This document shows positions 48,384 through 58,105 of a stretch of DNA of 64,000 nt, piece by piece (the first letter of the stretch is position 1; every line of letters starts with the position of its first letter). A program made the position numbers and the translations under genes. The notes under the pieces were generated by a model that did no database searches, was not told the origin of the DNA, and was given only the letters and a program-made list of their open reading frames with translations. The stretch comes from Brevipalpus yothersi. Lineage: Eukaryota > Arthropoda > Arachnida > Trombidiformes > Tenuipalpidae. The stretch is taken from the NCBI GenBank assembly GCA_003956705.1, contig QZCP01000048.1, positions 1-64,000 of the forward strand. Direction: 5' to 3'.

Positions 48384-48704
48384 TGGGTTGAAATTCTCTC
48401 ACAATGATCGAATGATCAATTCACGATCTGCTGAAGGTTGAGTGGTGATCAAATAATGATCAATCAAACAAATTGATACAGTAGCAGCACCAAGTGTCAT
48501 CAATCGAATGTTTACCAAAATTTGAATACTAATTAGTCACAAAGAATCTATACTTTACCTGTTCCCTGAGATATTTGATTTCGCAGTACATCACCGCACG
48601 ATATATACTTAAGCTTAAAGTTGGTCACAATTTTTTGTGAGATCGTTCCTTTTCTGGAGCCAGGAGGACCCAAAATGACAAGTTTAAATAGATTGGTAAT
48701 CGGA
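48384..48704 (-). pseudogene. duplicated AK3 first exon with flanking intron
   Basis: About 320 bases match 29190-29510 in the same orientation at roughly 95 percent identity by eye. The copy includes intron 1 sequence, the splice donor and nearly all of AK3 exon 1 with the P-loop, but ends just short of the start codon (similarity stops at GGTAATCGGA). Because intron sequence is included, this is a DNA-level copy and not a retrocopy. It cannot be expressed as AK3. Confidence 0.9.
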
Positions 48705-49858
48705 GACAGTGATCAATATTTTTTATATAATATAATATAAGATGATAAAAACAGTAACAAATAGTTACTTGAAGTCATTTTGTAGCCATTGAGATGTGAT
48801 TTTTGCTCAATTCTGAGGGTGCCATAATGCATAGATTAATGGTGGCAGCGGTACAGATTTTCTTATTACAGCTTTGTGCGTATTTAAAATTTAAATATTG
48901 TCTACCTACATGGTACAGCTTTCTCTTTGAATTTGAAATTCAAACAAGATGATGAAAAATTTTGCGATATTTTTCTCTGTTAGATGAATTGATGCTCAAA
49001 AAGTTTCATTTTCTATTAAGCTATGGATGCTTTCGAATCTTATCTCTTGGGCTTTATCAGGAAATATTTTGAAATGAGTTCATTGGACTCAAAAAGATTA
49101 TAATTTTTGGCTCCGCTTAAAGGATATTTCTACAAGAGACAGCACTTGACCATAAAGTGAATAAATTCTCTGAACAATCGATAAACGATGCTCACAGTTA
49201 ATTTTTCAGTTTTTCTGTTTTAGCGATAATTTCTAGCCACTTTATATCACGCCTGATTGTTGAAATTTCTATCAATTAAACTTTTCGACCTGTTTTTTTT
49301 TATCTATGATATCGTGGCCAGAAATTATCACAATACAAGTATTAGTCCCTAATTCGCTGATTTTTGTACTCTAAGAACTGCAGCAAATTGATACTGGAAT
49401 ATTCTCTAGGCTACTCTTTGGTTCCGCTACTATCTCTGTGAATTGCGATTTTTCTTCCAACTTATGTAATAATTTCTTAAAGTTTCATCAGATGAACAGG
49501 GCGTTTCAAAGTGTTTTAACGTCAGGCCCTGTCTCTCCATCAGTATTTAACATTGTAACTTATGTTTGCGATAGTTAGACAACAGAACATTAGTAACTCT
49601 CACAGCATTTTTCACGAGCAAGCTTCAAGGTTGGTTTAAAAAATTGGACATTTGCAAGACTTTGTCTCTTTACAATAGAAATTATTTGTTTTCAGTGATA
49701 AAGTCACCAATTTGTTTTTTTCTGTTGATAATCAATTATATTTATTCTCTTTAGTCTGTTTGGACAATTCTTGATTCTAATCTCAATTAACTTGCTATTT
49801 TTGCTTGTGGGGTAATTTCTGCTTTTGTGAACATTCTTTGTACTGGTAAAGTTTCATC
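48705..49858. other. 1.15 kb without a gene
   Basis: AT-rich, with a (TATAA)n patch near 48721-48742. No splice structure or recognisable product. The end contains the leader of the ERH-like gene. Confidence 0.4.
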
Positions 49859-50206
49859 ATGCATACAATTGTGCTTATTCAACCTGAGGGCCATCAAACT
49901 CGATGTTACACAGATTTTGGAACGGTTAAGGATGCCCTGGAGGGAATTGTCGAAATATTTGGAGGTAAATTGAGGAAAGCTAACCCCAACGTCCTCGAAA
50001 TCACTTACAACTTGGGCCATTTGGTTGATTTCATTGACGAATTGAGAGATCTTGGCTGCTTGGTGTACAATCCCAAGACGAATAAATATACTCCTTATTC
50101 CAAAGATTGGATAAAGGAGAAAATTTATCTTCGTTTTCGTTATTTGAAGAAATCAAGATTTATGCATGGTCCTATCCAAAATGGAAATGCTCACACTTTG
50201 GTGTAA
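49859..50206 (+). CDS. Enhancer of rudimentary (ERH)-like protein, intronless and diverged
   Basis: Single-exon frame of 115 residues. It aligns along the whole ERH fold: HTIVLIQPEG...RCYTDFGTVKDALEGI, NPNVLEITYNLGHLVDFIDELRDLGCLVY, YTPYSKDWIKEKIY. ERH proteins are about 104 residues and among the most conserved in animals; they act in mRNA splicing, small-RNA processing and chromatin with partners such as Mmi1, SAFB and DGCR8. This copy departs from the usual sequence at many positions (LEGIVEIFGGKLRK) and has an extra C-terminal tail ending NAHTLV. The lack of introns and the divergence suggest a fast-evolving retrocopy or paralogue, but the frame is intact and an AATAAA follows the stop by 18 bases. 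Confidence 0.85.
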   Translation: MHTIVLIQPEGHQTRCYTDFGTVKDALEGIVEIFGGKLRKANPNVLEITYNLGHLVDFIDELRDLGCLVYNPKTNKYTPYSKDWIKEKIYLRFRYLKKSRFMHGPIQNGNAHTLV

Positions 50207-50223
50207 ACGAAGTTTTCTTACGA

Positions 50224-50229
50224 AATAAA
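50224..50229 (+). promoter_or_regulatory. polyadenylation signal after the ERH-like gene
   Basis: AATAAA 18 bases downstream of the stop, supporting an expressed short transcript. Confidence 0.45.
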
Positions 50230-50610
50230 AATAAGTCTTCCTCTTTTGAGAATTTATCATCATTTGTTCAATTATTTCCGCTGAATTGAAAATTTTCTCC
50301 AGAGGTATTATGATTATTGCCCAATTGTTTAGCCAGTTGACTTTTGGATAATTATTCACTCATTCATCCTAGGAGATGTGTGTTTGATACGGTCATCTCT
50401 CGAAAGTCTCAAGAACCGTAGAGTATCAATATCGGAAGTTTTTTGACTGCTGCAAAATTTATTGTCAAACTGCAAATTGGTTAGCATAGATTATCTGACA
50501 AAATGGAGAGAATCAAAATGAGAGTGAAACAAAAAAGCCAGCCGACGAATAATCGTCAGGATTAAATTGTGAGTTTCTGATGAAAACTTTCCAGAATTCG
50601 AATTCCTGAT

Positions 50611-52230
50611 CAGGAAGACAGAAGCCAGTCACGCCACCAACAGCAATGATTTTTAAAGCAAATGCATGTTCAAAAAGTGCTCATATCTTCATTCACTATG
50701 GGTGTGTAGAACTTTTCTGATGTTAATTAATTTGATTAATTTGAGATTATGTTGACAGAATCTCGAGTCGTTGTGTGAAATTTACTTACCAGTACATCTG
50801 TAAGAAGTCTGTTGAGATTTCTGGCCATAATTTTTCCAGAATATGGTGAGTGCATTTTGCCTGCAGTGTATGTTCTCATTTTAAATGTCTTCAGAGTGTC
50901 ATCAAGATTGGAATGTAATGTTTTTACTCATCTATTTGTTTGGTAATCTTTTTGGCTTTTATTGTTTCTGTAGATCTGTTTTGTCCGATTTGAATTAATG
51001 AATAGACATGAGTTACATTAGAAAGAAAGATGATCTGGAAGACTTCAATTTGGAAACCAAAAAGTATCTGGAGTCGATACGAGATTTTATTGGTGCAAGA
51101 TGTTTTATAAACGAGGATTATCATAGATACTTTCATCATATCAGCAATAGAGCCAAAGCTAAGCTATCTGAAGAGGAGAAAAAGCAAGAAAAAAGGCTCA
51201 AAAGAAAAATTGGTCGTGTTAAATTGTGTAAATTTTGCGGATGCCGTAAAAGCTCAGTCGTCATAAGTAAAGTAAAGATTCCTCAATTTCAAAAGAGAAA
51301 GAAGAAAAAGATGTTTATTACACGCTGTGGTCTCTGCAAAAGACTAGATATGCCGACAGTTTTTGGTAAACCGTCTGCAGAAATAGATGAAATATGACTC
51401 ATTGATGGAAATGGCCGGCAGTAAGCTAACCCTTGGAGGCTATGTCCAAAGGAACTACGTGGAAATCGCTCTTGATCAACCTATCATTGTTGGTGAGTAA
51501 CTTGTCCTCTCGAATGCTTGACTATAAAGAACTGAACCTTCTCAAAGTCTCATTAAAACAATTTCGTGTTCTGATGAGAAAGACACGAAGGTCAGATTGA
51601 AGATGGTGAATAGTCTATTGATCGGGTTGATTGGATTCTCATTCAATTGATTGATGTATTTGTCACACACTAATTGATGGTGATTTTTTCATCCTTAGGT
51701 AACAGCTTCCAATATTGAAATCTTAGTTCTTCGAACAAAAGTATGGACTTTCTGATTTAGATTTAGATTGTTTTGAATTCTCTGATCAAGGTAAGAGAAT
51801 ATTCAGCGTAATGACCCTCTTTCAAGGCTCGATGAAGAGTATCAATCGTTCATCGAGAAAGAATTGAGGAATATTAGCTGTGTGAATATCATTAACAAGA
51901 CTTGTGCATTACATCAAGTCATGAAAAAGTTCACTTACATCTACATTTTCTTTCTCAGATTACTCTGTTCAACTGGCAGGAAAAACTGAAAGTCAATAGG
52001 TGAGCACTCGATTCAGTAGATTTTCAGTTAAAATTACCTCTATGTAACTCTCGATCATAATTTACCAAACAATCGAGATCTTTTTGTGAGGTTAGATTGA
52101 TCCTAGTGCAGTCCTGCATCTTACACCAGTTAATGGAGTAAAGTGATTCACGAGTCTCTAACAAGCAAACTTTTCGGTTATAGATTTTCGAGGGATGCCA
52201 CGTGCTCAGGTGAACAACTCACACAGTATC
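50611..52230 (+). repeat. block B, copy 2
   Basis: Matches 2031-3650 from GAAGACAGAAGCCAGTCACG onward, including leader, ORF and about 800 bases of 3' sequence. Near the ORF identity is about 97 percent, falling further downstream with several indels. The flanks differ: upstream is unrelated to module A, downstream is the rearranged KDM3 segment. Confidence 0.8.
51008..51397 (+). CDS. small Cys-rich (zinc-ribbon-like) protein, block B copy 2
   Basis: Open frame of 129 residues, same product as at 2421 with C-x2-C...C-x2-C knuckles (CKFCGC, CGLCKR). By hand count it differs from copy 1 by about 6 replacements and 5 silent changes, and from copy 3 by 1 replacement (Ser to Arg after CRK) and 6 silent changes. 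It ends PSAEIDEI then TGA. The function is unknown; an RNase MRP/C18orf21-like role is only a structural guess. Confidence 0.6.
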   Translation: MSYIRKKDDLEDFNLETKKYLESIRDFIGARCFINEDYHRYFHHISNRAKAKLSEEEKKQEKRLKRKIGRVKLCKFCGCRKSSVVISKVKIPQFQKRKKKKMFITRCGLCKRLDMPTVFGKPSAEIDEI

Positions 52231-52366
52231 TGATCAAATACGTCTTCGTTCCAAGTGAATTTGAAGAGCGCAAGAAGTTGCACCTCGCAGCGTTCTTGTC
52301 CCAATTGATTTAATGATGATCATCGAATGACAATCATTACAAATGCTCGAGAATCATCAATGGAGG

Positions 52367-52653
52367 TTTCATCTCCAATTCTGTTACTCTATTTTTTCTC
52401 CTCACCAATTGAATTTTAAACCTTCGATAGATAAAGTGAGTGTACAGCAGTCAGGTAAAGATAAAGATAAAGAAGCTAAAGATTCATCATCTCGTGCATC
52501 TTCTACCTCAACGAGTGTGAAAAAATGTAGCAACAGAAGTTCCACATCATCAACATCATCTTCCTCTTCGACCTCCTCTCTAGCTGAGAAGCCTTCAACT
52601 GCTGTGCTAATGAAAACTAGGCAACAGTTCATGCTTTGATTTAGCAAAAAGCT
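52367..52653 (+). pseudogene. rearranged copy of part of the KDM3-type gene
   Basis: The first about 90 bases correspond, in reverse orientation, to intron plus exon sequence at 47365-47460. The intron acceptor CAATAG has become CAATTG. At CAGCAGTCA the copy jumps directly to sequence matching 46080-46275 (GKDKEAKDSSSR... Ser-rich stretch ...STAVL). About 1.1 kb of the parent is missing, yet the frame is preserved across the junction. It stops near the word ATGCTTTGATTTAGCAAAA with frame loss. A short frame (52343-52639, 98 residues) remains open. The retained intron sequence argues against a retrocopy. Confidence 0.8.
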
Positions 52654-53091
52654 CACATAATCATTCTCGACTCGTAACACCATTCGTCTCAAGATTTTGC
52701 TTCAAGTGACATAAGAAATAGTTATAAATCAATATCTCCGTCAGTTAGTGAGATTAATTCAACTTCGCAAGAGATGATAAGAAAAAACAAACCTATGGTT
52801 CCAAGAGAGTCCATAAAAGTTGAGCAACTTATTGGTGAATAGTCTTTCAACCAATTCTTCGAAAAATTACGTTCTAACGAACTTTTATGCCGTGTTCATA
52901 CTTCAATCATACAAACCCCAAAATAACGGTAGATCTTGAAAAATTTCATCTCTCAAGCACATTCAAATCGTCCATATAATCCCGCTCTACGACATCAACA
53001 AAGAAAAAATATCTTGTTTTTATATCGATATTCAGTTACAGTATCCAGTATCTGTCATGAATAGGGGAAATGAATGAATTTCAGTGAATGA
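52654..53091. other. spacer before the ZNF341-like gene
   Basis: AT-rich, no gene seen. It ends in the leader sequence of the ZNF341-like gene, part of which (53092-53171) is duplicated at 57124-57204. Confidence 0.4.
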
Positions 53092-53176
53092 ATGAAAAAT
53101 TTGATGTAAAATGTGACCACTTTAAATGTGTTTAATTTTAATTGTATTATATTGTCATTTGTAAATCATATAGGAC

Positions 53177-56100
53177 ATGACTCTATTCTTCGGAGGTAAG
53201 TGCAAATTGACCACATACATTGTTTATAAAATGACTATATTACTTGAAGTTTGATGTGTGTGATGAGCAAATTTGATTTGTACAAGATTGCCTCTCTCTC
53301 TTTCTCTCTCTCTCTTTTCTTGATGCCAATTCAAGTGTGTTTATGTTTTGCCTTTTTGTGTATCATTTAATATTTTAATGTGATATTGTTCTTAATTTTG
53401 TTCACAACTAATTGATCCAATTGTAAAATTGAAATATAAATGTATTGGTTCTAATATTGACATTTTATATTCAATCAAATTTAGGGATCTCAAGCATCTC
53501 GAGCTTGGATCAACAGCCTGAGCTGGCCGCGGTACAGTTGTCTGATGCCTCTCATAGTTTGGGTCTTGGTATGTTGTGCAAATTATGTTGTGGACAAATT
53601 TTATCACTTTTGTTCCTATTTTTGAGTCTATATCATTGATTCTCTCTTTTTTTGTTTCTACAGAAGATGATGATGTTTTTCAGTGTGGCAAGTGTAAACA
53701 AACTTTTACTTCCCTCGCATTCTTTCTTGCTCACAAGAAAGAGTGTGGAAAGCGTCAAAAGTCTTCAAATAGGATGATTTCTGATTCCAATGATGATCTC
53801 TGTAAATCGGAAAGGAGAAATGGTCTCATTTCTCCACCATGTAGACCATTGAATGACTCAAATTCATCTTTATTGACATCCAATATGACCAACATCACTG
53901 ACACCGATTACTTCTCACTGGGCAATAATCTTGGAGTTGGAAATGGTGAATTGAATCTAGGTGATAGCATCCTCAATTCAGATTCTATGCCTTTACTCAC
54001 AGCGGGTAACGTTTGTGGCTTGGATACCCTTAATAATCCAAGCTTATCACCTAGTTCATCGACTGGAGGTGCTACCAGCTTCTCCTCATCTCTTTTGACC
54101 AATAATACGACACCTCTCCTGTGTGGTTCCGGGCCTCTTCTTGCCTCTGTTGCTTCTGCTGGTGCTCTAAATGACGAGTCCAACGATAATGATTCACTAT
54201 CATCAATTCCTAACCCCTCTTCAATGCTCTCGTCATCTCTTCTAAACTTGATAAATCCTGTGATCTGTGATTCGGAAATTGCTTCTCTGGCAACATCCAT
54301 TTTACCAAATGACATCTCTTCGGACTCTCCCACACTGCCTTTATCATCGACTTCCATACCATCAGTAAAACTTCCGTGTGAAAGTGAAGTTCAAAGTGCT
54401 CCAGTTTCAATCGAAAAGTTAGCCAATATAGAGAAGATTGAGCCAAGTGAGGTGAAAGATTCGGAGATCATATTCAAAATACGTGGAGAAATAATTTCAA
54501 CTGATAGGAAGGAACAAGATTCATTCCTAAATGATGAGAGAAGAAAAATTTTGCCCCAGAGAAACAATGAAAATCTTTCCATAGAACCTAAAAAACCCTC
54601 CAAACTGAAGTGTAGTTTTTGTGACCGTGCATTTAACAAAAATTTTGATCTTCAACAACACATTCGTTGTCACACAGGTGAGTTATTGAGATAATGGACT
54701 GATTCTTCCTTCAAATTCTCATGGCAATCTATTTTTCAAATTGCGTTGAGAGTAGTCAACCAGTATCACCAAATCAGCCTGTTTCTCTCCAACCCATTGA
54801 AAATCCCCTCAAAATTCCATTCGTTATATTATTTGGAACTGAATTCTGTTTTCCCTCGAATTCTATTCAATGAAGGTCTTTTTTGCAAGTTAAGCTCTGA
54901 TATTTTAATAGATCATTTCTAGATCCTTACCTGACGATTCCTCATAATATCTGTACATAGATATAAGTACATAGAAAATGGATAAAATATCTCTTCGTTT
55001 TTTCGAATTTAGGTGAGAAACCTTTCCAGTGTGTTGTGTGTGGCCGTGGCTTCTCTCAAAAATCAAATGTAAAGAAACATATGCAAACACATAAAGTGTG
55101 GCCTGATGGATTGGCAAACACTCTTCCCGCGAACTCGGCCATCAATGGCTCCTGTGAAAGTGGATCTGGGATCAATTCGTCTGGTCTGCTTGATTCGGAT
55201 CCTATTGTTGCTGAAACCTTACCGATTGAGAATTTAATTCGTGATCTCAGGGAGAGCAATTCTGTGGATGGAAGTTATGTCTGTCCATATTGTCCTTACA
55301 CTGGCAAAACTTATTTTGATCTAAAAAGCCACATGAAATTCCATAAACGTGAAAAGGTATACAAATGCATACAAGCATCTTGTGGAAAAATGTTTGCCGA
55401 ATTGGAGCCTTTCTTGGAGCATATACAAAGCCACGAAAACGAGATGACATACAGCTGTCATTTATGTAGTAAAGCATTTAAGTCTCTCGGTGAACTTGGT
55501 GATCATCAATTGTCTCATGCTCTCCATCCCAACCAGAATCAAAGAGCTGGCCAGAGGTAAGAACTTTTCTGAGGATTTTCAAAGTTGTCCCATTCAATTG
55601 TATTCATGGTGACGAAAATGATCATATTAATGATCGCTTGACTCATTCTCAGGTATTACCGCTGTACAAAGTGTTTAAATAGATACACCACTCAAGCTGC
55701 GCTTGAACATCATATTGCCACCAGTACTCATCATTATCCGTGTTCTCATTGCAATAAAGTATTTCCCTGTGAACGTTACCTCCGTCGACATCTCTTGACA
55801 CATGGAAGTTGCTTACATATCTGTCAATTTTGTGATAAAACTTTTAAAACTGCTAATTACCTGAAAGTTCACTTGGTGATACATACAGGAGAAAAACCAT
55901 ACACCTGTACAGAATGTAATGCAGCTTTCAATCGTCCAGATAAACTGAAGCGTCATAAATTGGTTCATGACCCCATAAAAAGATTTAAATGTCCTTTTCG
56001 AATTCACACTGGTTGCGAAAAAGAATTCAATCGCCATGACAAATTGAAAGCTCACATGCTAACTCATTGTGGGGTCAAACCTCATCAGTGTTTCGTGTGT

Positions 56101-56451
56101 CTGCGTTCATTTAGTAGACGAGCTCATCTGAGAGCCCATATGAGTGCTCATGGTAATAGTAATAGTAATGGTGACTTAATCCCCAAAAAAGGGACCATAG
56201 CGAAAGAAAGGAAGAAAGTAGCCAATTCTGTTGATATCATCTCTTTTGAAAATAGTAAAATGAATAATGTAAATGATATCAAGCCTCTTGGTCCCATTAT
56301 ACTTCAGATATCACAGAAATCACAAACTTCACAGTTTACAGGCAAAGATCAGTTGACCAAAAGTAGTCCTTCGCCCCTTACAAAATTTTTCCTCAATGAA
56401 CCAAATGGTCTTTCTTCCTGCAGGGATAATATAAAAATTGAAAAATCATAA
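53177..56451 (+). CDS. ZNF341: ZNF341-like C2H2 zinc-finger transcription factor
   Basis: Five exons (53177-53195, 53485-53568, 53664-54677, 55013-55556, 55653-56451) join in phase to 819 residues, close to human ZNF341 (about 850). The N-terminal finger DDDVFQCGKCKQTFTSLAFFLAHKKEC follows the ZNF341 first finger closely. A long Ser/Asn/Leu-rich linker follows. About ten C2H2 fingers then start with CSFCDRAFNKNFDLQQHIRCHTGEKPFQC, CVVCGRGFSQKSNVKKHMQTH, CPYCPYTGKTYFDLKSHMKFH, and continue to CFVCLRSFSRRAHLRAHMSAH. TGEKP linkers indicate DNA binding. Vertebrate ZNF341 drives STAT3/STAT1 transcription; the arthropod role is unknown. Exon 1 is only six codons (MTLFFG). Splice junctions fall inside finger linkers, which supports the model. 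Confidence 0.88.
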
Positions 56452-57123
56452 CATTGATTTAATCTATGAATTTGTAATTTATATTACTACTCACCAATCC
56501 TTAGCACTCGTTAGAAAGAGTGGACAATATTGTAATTGAAACACACATCACATTGATGTCCATGTCAATCATGAATCATTATTTGGCGGCATAATTTTTG
56601 CAAAATTTCTCACATTTCATTGTATAATTTATTGGAGCAACATGTTTTCCATTCATCTTAAATTGAAAATCATTTATTAATTTATTGAACAAAAACACAC
56701 AATACTTAACATCATCATCATCATCTCAACTATTTCGATGAGATTAATCCGAATCAAAGCCATTTTCTCACTCTATTAAAATACTTTCTTGAAAAAAAAG
56801 CAAATACAGTGATGATTAATTGTCATCAATCCTCTTACATCCATTTGTTATCCATTTATTCTTTCTTCTTCCTCCCATCACCCAAAGAGTATCAAATTTA
56901 TCCACAAATTGGAACCTCAATTTTGATCTCTTAATTCCTAAAAGTCCTAAAACCGGACAAATTGATCAAATCAAATCGAAAATAAAACATTGAAGAATCC
57001 GCTCGAAATGACTTTCGATGTACTCATGAGTAGTATTACTCACTCATATGAGTATCGATTAGTCGCAACTACTATTCGATACATTTGTATACTCATTCGA
57101 TACATCGCTTGCCTCTAGTATTC
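56452..57123. other. 3' flank of the ZNF341-like gene, no gene seen
   Basis: AT-rich with a (CAT)n patch near 56711-56723. Begins the region of ACTCAT/GAGTAT-like short repeats noted below. Confidence 0.4.
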
Positions 57124-57300
57124 ATGAAAAATGTTGATGTAAGATGTGACCACTTTAAATGTGTTTAATTTTGATTGTATTATATTGTCATTTGTAAATC
57201 ATCTAGTGAGTTCATCAAAAATACTCACTCGAGTGTATACTCGAGTACACCGAAAGTAATCGAGTATACTCGAGTATATGAGTATACTTTGCCCATCACT
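57021..57300. repeat. degenerate array of ACTCGAGTATA-type palindromes, interrupted
   Basis: Short palindromic units (TACTCATGAGTA, ACTCATATGAGTAT, ACTCGAGTGTATACTCGAGTA, CGAGTATACTCGAGTATATGAG) cluster on both sides of an 80-base segment copied from the ZNF341 leader. This looks like a small satellite patch split by an insertion. Confidence 0.6.
57124..57204 (+). repeat. duplicate of the ZNF341-like 5' leader
   Basis: About 80 bases match 53092-53171 with about five differences, from ATGAAAAAT through GTGACCACTTTAAATGTG to TTTGTAAATCAT. The match ends just before the ZNF341 start codon. The string CTAGT occurs on both sides (57116-57120, 57204-57208). Confidence 0.85.
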
Positions 57301-58105
57301 AGTTTGTATGTATGTATGTGTGTGTGTGTATGACCCCTCATGTCAACGTCAATGCATTTTGTTTTGTATCATTTGCCTGTCACTGATGACCAAATCGATG
57401 AAAAGTAAGTGATTTACTTGTTATGATAATGATTATGCCTCCCTCTCCATACATTATATGGTATAAAATTCATTATATTTAACTTACCCCTCAAAATGGA
57501 GGACACAGAGGGTACATTCCAGTAACTAGGGATGTGAGCTGTGCTCTGTGCTTTGATGTAATATGTTTGATGATGTTATGTTTATCTTTTCCTTTCTTTC
57601 TTCTTCTTTCTTCTCTTCTATCCAACCATCTAGACTCTGAGAAGTATCTGGCAAGTCCACTAACCGTGCCGTGACCTCATCAACATGTTGTCCAGCGGTA
57701 TTCAATCCAATTAAGACTGTAGCTGGTTGAGCGCGTAGTATCACCAATGAGATTATTTTATATGAAGTTTTTCTTCGAGATTGTTGTGAGCTTCTGAAAC
57801 TTTTGGACCTGTGTGTATGAATTTGAATCAATTCTTTCCTCATGTCAGTGTAGTTCTACTTATAACTTTACACAACAAGCCCTGAGCAGTTCGAGGATTG
57901 GGTCTCTAAAAAAGCTAATATCATCAATGTTAGCCTATCCTCAACATCCTCAATCCCAAACTGTATGCCACACTTGTGGATATCATCATCATCATCATAT
58001 TGATGGTAATGATTATGGTCATCATCATCATCGTCTGATCTGGAATTACCATTTTGATCCTTTCGGAGCTTGCAATCTCATATCTATGAGCAATTCGTTC
58101 ATCAA
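57301..58105. other. upstream region of the TNRC18/BAHCC1-like gene
   Basis: Contains a (TG)n run near 57316-57330 and (CAT)n/(ATC)n patches near 57981-58031. An open minus-strand frame (57526-57843, ending DLPDTSQSLDGWIEEKK) and a His-rich plus frame (57813-58124) are present, but neither could be tied to a gene. Additional 5' exons of the downstream gene may lie here. Confidence 0.35.

Noticed and set aside
48115..48407. Arg/Glu-rich frame upstream of the AK3 exon copy
   Set aside because: Driven by the (GA)n tract.
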